Origin: Metabacillus kandeliae
GTDB lineage: Bacteria > Bacillota > Bacilli > Bacillales > Bacillaceae
Assembly: GCF_021166585.1 (NCBI RefSeq)
Contig: NZ_JAJOZE010000001.1
Coordinates: 886,062 to 950,061, forward strand
Direction of reading: 5' to 3'
Length of the DNA stretch: 64,000 nucleotides
Part shown: positions 60,175-64,000 of the stretch, one piece after another
How the letters are laid out: every line of letters begins with the position of its first letter
Numbering within the stretch: position 1 is the stretch's first letter
Program-made: the position numbers and the translations under genes
The notes under the pieces: generated by a model
Database searches by the model: none
Told to the model about the DNA's origin: nothing
The model's input: only the letters and a program-made list of their open reading frames with translations

Positions 60175-60372
60175 ATGTATAACCGAAAACCTGCGGAAGA
60201 GATCGTATTGGAAGAAACAAAAGTGTGGAACTGCACTTCAGAAGATTGCAATTGCTGGGTGCGCGATAACTTTAAAAGCAGCGAAAAACCGCTTTGCCCT
60301 ATTTGCAAAAGCGAAATGGCTCCAGGTGTTAAAGAGCTTCAGGCTGTTGAAAATCCGCGTCAAAACGCCTGA
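60175..60372 (+). CDS. Cold-inducible YdjO family protein
   Basis: A 65-residue protein with a zinc-ribbon-like pattern: WNCTSEDCNCWVRDNF and LCPICKSEM. The YdjO family of bacilli is cold-induced and often near csp genes. AAAGGGGTAACCAA precedes ATG 60175; the frame is open to 60103 but those codons lie in the leader. The AT-rich leader (about 60033-60174) may hold a cold-box-like element. Molecular role unknown. Confidence 0.85.
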   Translation: MYNRKPAEEIVLEETKVWNCTSEDCNCWVRDNFKSSEKPLCPICKSEMAPGVKELQAVENPRQNA

Positions 60373-60384
60373 ATTAAGATGTAC

Positions 60385-60413
60385 GATAAAGCAGCTTAGC
60401 TGCTTTATTTTTT
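60385..60413 (+). terminator. Terminator of the YdjO-type gene
   Basis: ATAAAGCAGC, three-base loop, GCTGCTTTAT and T-run. Confidence 0.88.
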
Positions 60414-60444
60414 ATGTTCTTACTAATGGTTCTTTTAATTTTTT

Positions 60445-60632
60445 GGCTATGTTAAAGAAAAATGTTGATTTTTACACACCTGTTGATCTACGTTCCAGGC
60501 GGGAGACTCCTGCGGGAGCAGCGGGACAGGTAAGACCCCACAGGCGCTAAAGCGCCGAGGAGGCTCACCGCCCGCCCCGCGGAAAGCGGACGCCTGAAAC
60601 GGAAATTAACAGCCAAATTTAATAGAGCCATT
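60445..60632. repeat. Dispersed GC-rich intergenic element, family A, copy 2
   Basis: Almost identical to 24828-25012. The ends GGCTATGTTAAA and TTTAATAGAGCC are imperfect inverted repeats (GGCTATGTTAAA against GGCTCTATTAAA). The interior has GGCGGGAGACTCCTGCGGGA and GCGCCGAGGAGGCTCA. Most of the gap between the YdjO gene and the yidC2 leader is this element. Confidence 0.85.
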
Positions 60633-60748
60633 TTTTTAAATGAAAGCGCACGCACCACTTGGTGATCTTCCCGTCATGAACTGGGACAAGCTTTCTTTTC
60701 AGGAAGTTATCATGTATACTAATCTGAATGAAGGGAGGTGAATGCAGA

Positions 60749-61174
60749 ATGATTGAGCTTTCAGCGGATCTTGAGCCATATATGATGCTTTTCAGCGTAT
60801 TGGTCGCCATGGCAACGATCTTTGCTTTCATTTATTTCATGAAGCATCAGGTTAAATATTCACCTGTATACAAAAAGTCCCTTGGAAGTCCCTTAACAGC
60901 AGACGTTTCTTCCCAAAGGACAGCCAATGAACAAAATGCAAGCGAAGCCTGGCTATCATTGTTTAAATACCGGTGTGATGATTCAGATGATGTACCGCCC
61001 TGTTTTCTTCCTTTTTTATTGATGAAGAACAAAAACAAGGAGGAAAAACATGCAACCCAAATATTCTGCATTCATCTCACCACGGTTTTTAACATTAAGT
61101 CTTATGATCGTATTGGCTGCTTTCATTCTTGGAGGGTGTCAGCCTGCAAGCGGAAGCCATTCCATTACGTCTGA
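60749..61174 (+). CDS. Leader ORF of yidC2, candidate MifM-like arrest sensor
   Basis: AGGGAGGTGAATGCAGA precedes the ATG. Residues 12-31 (MMLFSVLVAMATIFAFIYFM) form one membrane segment, followed by a basic stretch, a polar linker and SEAWLSLFKYRCDDSDD (66-81). In B. subtilis the nascent MifM peptide has an N-terminal membrane segment and an acidic C-terminal arrest region, and controls yqjG/yidC2. The ORF here runs 125 bp into yidC2 in another frame, and its last 50 residues look non-conserved, so only the first 80-90 residues are likely meaningful. Not obviously similar in sequence to MifM as I recall it; assignment rests on architecture. Confidence 0.55.
   Translation: MIELSADLEPYMMLFSVLVAMATIFAFIYFMKHQVKYSPVYKKSLGSPLTADVSSQRTANEQNASEAWLSLFKYRCDDSDDVPPCFLPFLLMKNKNKEEKHATQIFCIHLTTVFNIKSYDRIGCFHSWRVSACKRKPFHYV
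61002..61049 (+). promoter_or_regulatory. Stem-loop sequestering the yidC2 ribosome binding site
   Basis: GTTTTCTTCCTT (61002-61013) can pair with AAGGAGGAAAAAC (61037-61049): 12 pairs including one G-U, with one bulged A. The right arm contains the whole yidC2 Shine-Dalgarno AAGGAGG and ends one base before ATG. A ribosome stalled near codons 77-81 of the leader ORF would cover the left arm and free the site. Confidence 0.6.
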
Positions 61175-61877
61175 AACACCAGGATTTTTTAATCATTATT
61201 TTGTCTATACTTTTTCCGTCATCATTAAAACACTTGCCAATTGGTTCGGCGGCAGCTACGGGATGGCTATTATCCTGACAACACTGTTAATCAGGCTTGT
61301 CCTCATGCCGTTTATGCTTAAGCAGACAAAGAACCAAATGATCATGAAGGCAAAAATGCAAAAAGTACAGCCTGAATTGAAAGAAATTCAGGAAAAAATG
61401 AAAAGTGCAAAAGACACGGAAACAAGATCAAAGCTTCAGCAGGAATCTATGAAGATTTATCAAAAGCATGGCGTTAATCCGCTTGCCTCTCTTGCCGGAT
61501 GTTTGCCGCTTTTGCTTCAGCTTCCAATCTTGATGGGATTTTATTATGCAATCCGGGAAACGCCGGAAATAGCGTCCCATACGTTTCTATGGTTTAACCT
61601 GGGACACTCAGACATGATTCTGCCGATTCTGGCAGCTGCGATTTACCTCATTCAGTTCCGTATTTCACTCAAAGGAATGGATGAGGCTCAGAGAAAACAA
61701 ATGGCTGCCTTTGGCTATTTATCGCCAATTATGATGGGGATCTTTTCATTTTCAGCTGCAGCAGCATTGCCTCTCTACTGGACTGTCGGCGGTATATTCG
61801 TTATTCTGCAAACAATGCTGTCTCAAAAACTTTACGGTCATAAAATTGAAACTCACGAAATATCTGTTGGAAAATAA
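61050..61877 (+). CDS. yidC2: Membrane protein insertase YidC2 (OxaA2/YqjG type)
   Basis: A 275-residue lipoprotein insertase of the YidC/Oxa1 family. Signal segment with lipobox LGGC (Cys31 region), then five membrane helices. The first conserved helix (YGMAIILTTLLIRLVLMPF) carries the functional Arg, and NPLASLAGCLPLLLQLPILMGFYYAIRE and LYWTVGGIFVILQTML follow. It inserts and folds membrane proteins with or without Sec. ACAAGGAGGAAAAAC precedes the ATG. The upstream ORF and stem-loop suggest translational control, as known for yqjG. Confidence 0.92.
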   Translation: MQPKYSAFISPRFLTLSLMIVLAAFILGGCQPASGSHSITSETPGFFNHYFVYTFSVIIKTLANWFGGSYGMAIILTTLLIRLVLMPFMLKQTKNQMIMKAKMQKVQPELKEIQEKMKSAKDTETRSKLQQESMKIYQKHGVNPLASLAGCLPLLLQLPILMGFYYAIRETPEIASHTFLWFNLGHSDMILPILAAAIYLIQFRISLKGMDEAQRKQMAAFGYLSPIMMGIFSFSAAAALPLYWTVGGIFVILQTMLSQKLYGHKIETHEISVGK

Positions 61878-61882
61878 AACGG

Positions 61883-61912
61883 TAGCCCGCTGCACTAAGC
61901 AGCGGGCTTTTT
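61883..61912 (+). terminator. Terminator of yidC2
   Basis: AGCCCGCTGC, five-base loop, GCAGCGGGCT, TTTT. Confidence 0.9.
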
Positions 61913-62040
61913 AAATTTTGCCTCTCATGTCAGCAAAGTTTATGGCATGAGCGCTTCTTAATGCTTTCTTTCTCGTTTGATGTTTAAAATACAAGGGTAA
62001 AATACTAAATGCTAAAATTACAGACAGGGAAGGTGAAAGT

Positions 62041-62979
62041 ATGAAAGCAATCGTGATCGAACAATACGGCGGAAAAGAAAATTTAAAGGAAATAGAAATG
62101 GAAAAACCTGAACCTGGGGAAGGCCAGGTTCTAGTGAAGCTTTTGGCTACATCCATTAATCCAATCGACTGGAAGCTCCGTGAGGGATATTTAAAAGACA
62201 TGATGCCATTTGAATTTCCGATTATTCTTGGATGGGATGCAGCTGGCATTATTGAAAAAACGGGCAAAAACGTGAACAGTTTTAAAGAAGGCGATGCCAT
62301 TTTCGCCAGACCGGAAACGACAAACAGAGGCACCTATGCTGAATACACCATTATTGACGAGCATCTCCTGGCGAAAAAGCCTGAGTCCATTTCATTTGAG
62401 GATGCTGCTTCAGTGCCTCTTGCAGGGATGACAGCCTGGCAGTGTCTTTTTGATTTTGGAAATGTGCAAGAGGGAGACAAGGTTCTGATTCATGCAGGTT
62501 CAGGCGGTGTTGGGTCCTATGCCATCCAATTCGCCAAACATAAAGGAGCTTATGTGATTACAACGGCAAGCGGCAAAAATACAGACTATGTAAAATCCCT
62601 TGGGGCCGACAAGGTGATCAATTATAAAGAACAAGATTTCGAGAAGGAAGTAAGCGATCTGGATTTTGTTCTTGATGCGATGGGAGGAGAAGTGCAAAAG
62701 AAGAGCTTCTCTGTTTTGAAAAAAGGCGGCAGGCTGGCATCCATTGTTGAAAAACCGGATGAACAGCTTGCAGAAGAGTTCGGAGTCACAACAGATATGA
62801 TATGGCTTCAGCCAAAGGGTGACCTGCTTGCTGAAATTGGTCAGCTGATGGAAGATAATAAAATAAAGCCAGTAACTGGAGAAACGTTTCCTTTAACAGA
62901 ACAAGGGCTGAAAGATGCTCATGAACTAAGCGAAAGCCATCATGCCAGAGGTAAAATTGTCATTTCAGCATCCAAATAA
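62041..62979 (+). CDS. NADP-dependent quinone oxidoreductase-like dehydrogenase (MDR family)
   Basis: A 312-residue zinc-free medium-chain dehydrogenase/reductase. KAIVIEQYGGKENLKEIEME opens, TSINPIDWKLREGYL and GWDAAGIIEKTG follow, the coenzyme loop is HAGSGGVGSYAIQFAKHKGAY (about 150-170) and the C-terminus ends with HHARGKIVISA. It reduces quinones or enones with NADPH. No Cys/His zinc site is seen. GGGAAGGTGAAAGT precedes the ATG. Confidence 0.9.
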   Translation: MKAIVIEQYGGKENLKEIEMEKPEPGEGQVLVKLLATSINPIDWKLREGYLKDMMPFEFPIILGWDAAGIIEKTGKNVNSFKEGDAIFARPETTNRGTYAEYTIIDEHLLAKKPESISFEDAASVPLAGMTAWQCLFDFGNVQEGDKVLIHAGSGGVGSYAIQFAKHKGAYVITTASGKNTDYVKSLGADKVINYKEQDFEKEVSDLDFVLDAMGGEVQKKSFSVLKKGGRLASIVEKPDEQLAEEFGVTTDMIWLQPKGDLLAEIGQLMEDNKIKPVTGETFPLTEQGLKDAHELSESHHARGKIVISASK

Positions 62980-62983
62980 ACTG

Positions 62984-63020
62984 CCAAAATAAAAACGCCG
63001 TAATGGCGTTTTTATTTTGG
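62984..63020. terminator. Terminator, 16-bp perfect stem
   Basis: CCAAAATAAAAACGCC, five-base loop and exact complement. Confidence 0.9.
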
Positions 63021-63090
63021 CTGAAAACCAAGCTTTTTTCCTCGCTCCATAGAATACGATGTGAGAAAGCAGCACAGAGGAGGGAGAAAG

Positions 63091-63531
63091 ATGAAGGTTT
63101 TTATCGCTTCACCGTTTTTTAATGAGGAAGAAATTAAGCGGCTTCGTTTTGTCGAGAAAGTATTAAAAGATGTGAAGGGTTTTGAGGTGTTTACCGCAGT
63201 AGATCATCAGTTTCCGATGCTGAAATTTGGCTCTGAACCATGGCGGGACGCTGTTTTTGGAAATGATCTGTCACATCTGCATGAAGCGGACATTGTGATC
63301 GGCATCCATGACAGCGGCAGATCAAAAGAGCCAGACTCAGGAACTATTTGGGAAATCGGATATGCCTATGCCAATAGAATCCCCATTATCATATTTAAAG
63401 AAAAAGAAGAAGATGCCGTCAATTTGATGATTGCGAATTCTGCAAGAGCATTTTTACTGTCTAAACAAGAATTTAAAGCATATGATTTTCGCTCATTGCC
63501 AACTATACCATATTATGGAAAATTGATATAG
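63091..63531 (+). CDS. Nucleoside 2-deoxyribosyltransferase family protein
   Basis: A 146-residue Rossmann-like protein: KVFIASPFFNEEEIKR at the N-terminus, ADIVIGIHDSGRSKEPDSGTIWEIGYA with the catalytic Glu88, and RIPIIIFKE. The family exchanges bases on deoxynucleosides or hydrolyses deoxynucleotides. GAGGAGGGAGAAAG precedes ATG 63091; the frame to 63061 has no site. Role here unknown; purine salvage (deoD, purine permease) also occurs in the window. Confidence 0.85.
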   Translation: MKVFIASPFFNEEEIKRLRFVEKVLKDVKGFEVFTAVDHQFPMLKFGSEPWRDAVFGNDLSHLHEADIVIGIHDSGRSKEPDSGTIWEIGYAYANRIPIIIFKEKEEDAVNLMIANSARAFLLSKQEFKAYDFRSLPTIPYYGKLI

Positions 63532-63537
63532 ATAATT

Positions 63538-63571
63538 TGTTCAATTAAACTATGTTCTAAATAAACATTAG
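63538..63571 (+). promoter_or_regulatory. Ter-like site 1 next to the rtp gene
   Basis: TGTTCAATTAAACTATG followed by TTCTAAATAAACATTAG. The CTATGTTCTAAAT core is close to CTATGTACYAAAT of the B. subtilis Ter consensus as I recall it, with an A-site-like TTAAACTATG to the left. It lies about 195-228 bp before rtp. Confidence 0.65.
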
Positions 63572-63600
63572 AATATAAAAAAAAGAACTCATCTATATTT

Positions 63601-63633
63601 TTTCAAATTAAACTATGTTCTAAATAATCATTA
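63601..63633 (+). promoter_or_regulatory. Ter-like site 2 next to the rtp gene
   Basis: TTTCAAATTAAACTATG followed by TTCTAAATAATCATT. Its core is identical to site 1, 63 bp away (about six helical turns), in the same orientation. AATTCAAAACCAGT follows it, as after the site at 21503-21534. Confidence 0.65.
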
Positions 63634-63765
63634 TTAAATTCAAAACCAGTTATAAAATGAAAAAAGTAGGATTTTCAGCAAATGAATAGGGAAATGACAA
63701 AGAATATTGTATAGTAAAGGAAATCATGTGTTCTATTAGAGAAGAAAAATGAAGGAGGAAGTGCA

Positions 63766-64000
63766 ATGGGGGAGACAAGAACGGCAAGCGGATTTTTACT
63801 GAAGCAGCGGGCATTTTTGAAGCTGTATATGATCACCATGACAGAAAATGAAAGGCTATATGGTTTAAGGCTTCTTGACACGCTCCGGGATGAATTTGCC
63901 CATATTGGCTTCAAACCAAACCATTCTGAGGTTTATAAAGCACTGCATGATTTAATTGATGATGGCATTTTGAAACAAGTAAAACAAAAAAAAGAAGGAA
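63766..64000 (+). CDS. rtp: Replication termination protein Rtp, 5' part only
   Basis: The gene runs off the right edge after 78 of an expected 120 or so codons. The visible part, RTASGFLLKQRAFLKLYMIT to FKPNHSEVYKALHDLIDDGI, closely matches B. subtilis RTP as I remember it, a winged-helix dimer that binds Ter sites and blocks replication forks from one side. AAGGAGGAAGTGCA precedes the ATG. PadR-type regulators share the fold, but the KQRAFLKLYMITMTE and HIGFKPNHSEVYK segments are specific. Ter-like sites upstream fit autoregulation and termination. Confidence 0.88.
   Translation, partial: MGETRTASGFLLKQRAFLKLYMITMTENERLYGLRLLDTLRDEFAHIGFKPNHSEVYKALHDLIDDGILKQVKQKKEG

Noticed and set aside
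61911-62333. Minus-strand ORF of 140 codons opposite the MDR dehydrogenase
   Set aside because: Shadow frame: overlaps a clear enzyme gene and the yidC2 terminator, and has no ribosome site or recognisable domain.

Overview
The window comes from a low-GC, endospore-forming member of the Bacillaceae. Evidence: GGAGG-type ribosome binding sites with frequent TTG and GTG starts, canonical TTGACA-17-TATAAT promoters, many short stem-loop terminators, and sporulation genes (kamA cluster, cdaS, YjcZ-type and Gly/Tyr-rich coat-like proteins, putative SigE and SigK promoters). Gene content and order from about 20 kb to 51 kb (kamA, YokU, YozE, YodN, YozD, YodM, YodL, deoD, YodJ, YodH, ctpA, YojF, bshB2, MATE, cdaS, LysM-NlpC/P60, SodC-like, YojN, YojO, odhA, odhB) follow, as I recall it, the yod-yoj-odh block near the replication terminus of Bacillus subtilis. 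No rRNA, tRNA, phage, transposase or CRISPR array was seen.

Layout. 1-11 kb: a mixed set (CPBP protease, alpha/beta hydrolase, MarR regulator, MsrAB, glycosyltransferase, CapA-like protein, FAD oxidoreductase, nitronate monooxygenase). 11-12.6 kb: an amino-acid permease behind a promoter carrying a perfect cre box. 12.8-20.8 kb: a seven-gene lysine 2,3-aminomutase cluster plus YokU, probably mother-cell expressed. It should take lysine through beta-lysine and acetyl-beta-lysine, and it contains an inserted GABA-aminotransferase-like gene that would fit the end of that route. 21-34 kb: the yod block, with many small sporulation-type genes. 34-40 kb: bacillithiol deacetylase BshB2, a MATE exporter, the sporulation diadenylate cyclase CdaS, a purine permease and an MFS transporter. 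41-51 kb: cell-wall endopeptidase, SodC-like lipoprotein, MoxR/VWA pair and 2-oxoglutarate dehydrogenase E1/E2. 54.6-59.5 kb: a complete-looking gas-vesicle cluster in the Bacillus megaterium gene order, in which the first gene is split by a frameshift at an A9 run. 59.6-64 kb: a strongly promoted non-coding RNA candidate, a cold-inducible YdjO-type gene with a long leader, a YidC2 insertase, two enzymes and, at the right edge, the start of a gene for replication termination protein (Rtp).

Three observations stand out. (1) The Rtp gene is preceded by two direct Ter-like sequences, and a second pair in the same orientation lies 42 kb away at 21.4-21.5 kb. Together with the strong plus-strand gene bias this suggests an Rtp-based replication fork trap in a gas-vesicle bacillus. 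(2) yidC2 is preceded by an ORF with an N-terminal membrane segment and a downstream acidic cluster, and a stem-loop can sequester the yidC2 Shine-Dalgarno sequence. This is the architecture of the MifM translation-arrest sensor, although the ORF is not obviously similar in sequence to MifM and runs on into yidC2. (3) The frameshift in the first gas-vesicle gene lies on a classical A-AAA-AAA slippery run, so it could be a programmed shift, a phase switch, a mutation or a sequence error.

Two families of intergenic repeats (a MITE-like element with short terminal inverted repeats at 24.8 and 60.4 kb, with decayed copies at 31.6 and 52.3 kb, and a second family in triplicate at 37.2-37.5 kb) fill most of the longer gene-free stretches. 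All functional statements are read from the sequence and from memory of protein families; no database search was run.
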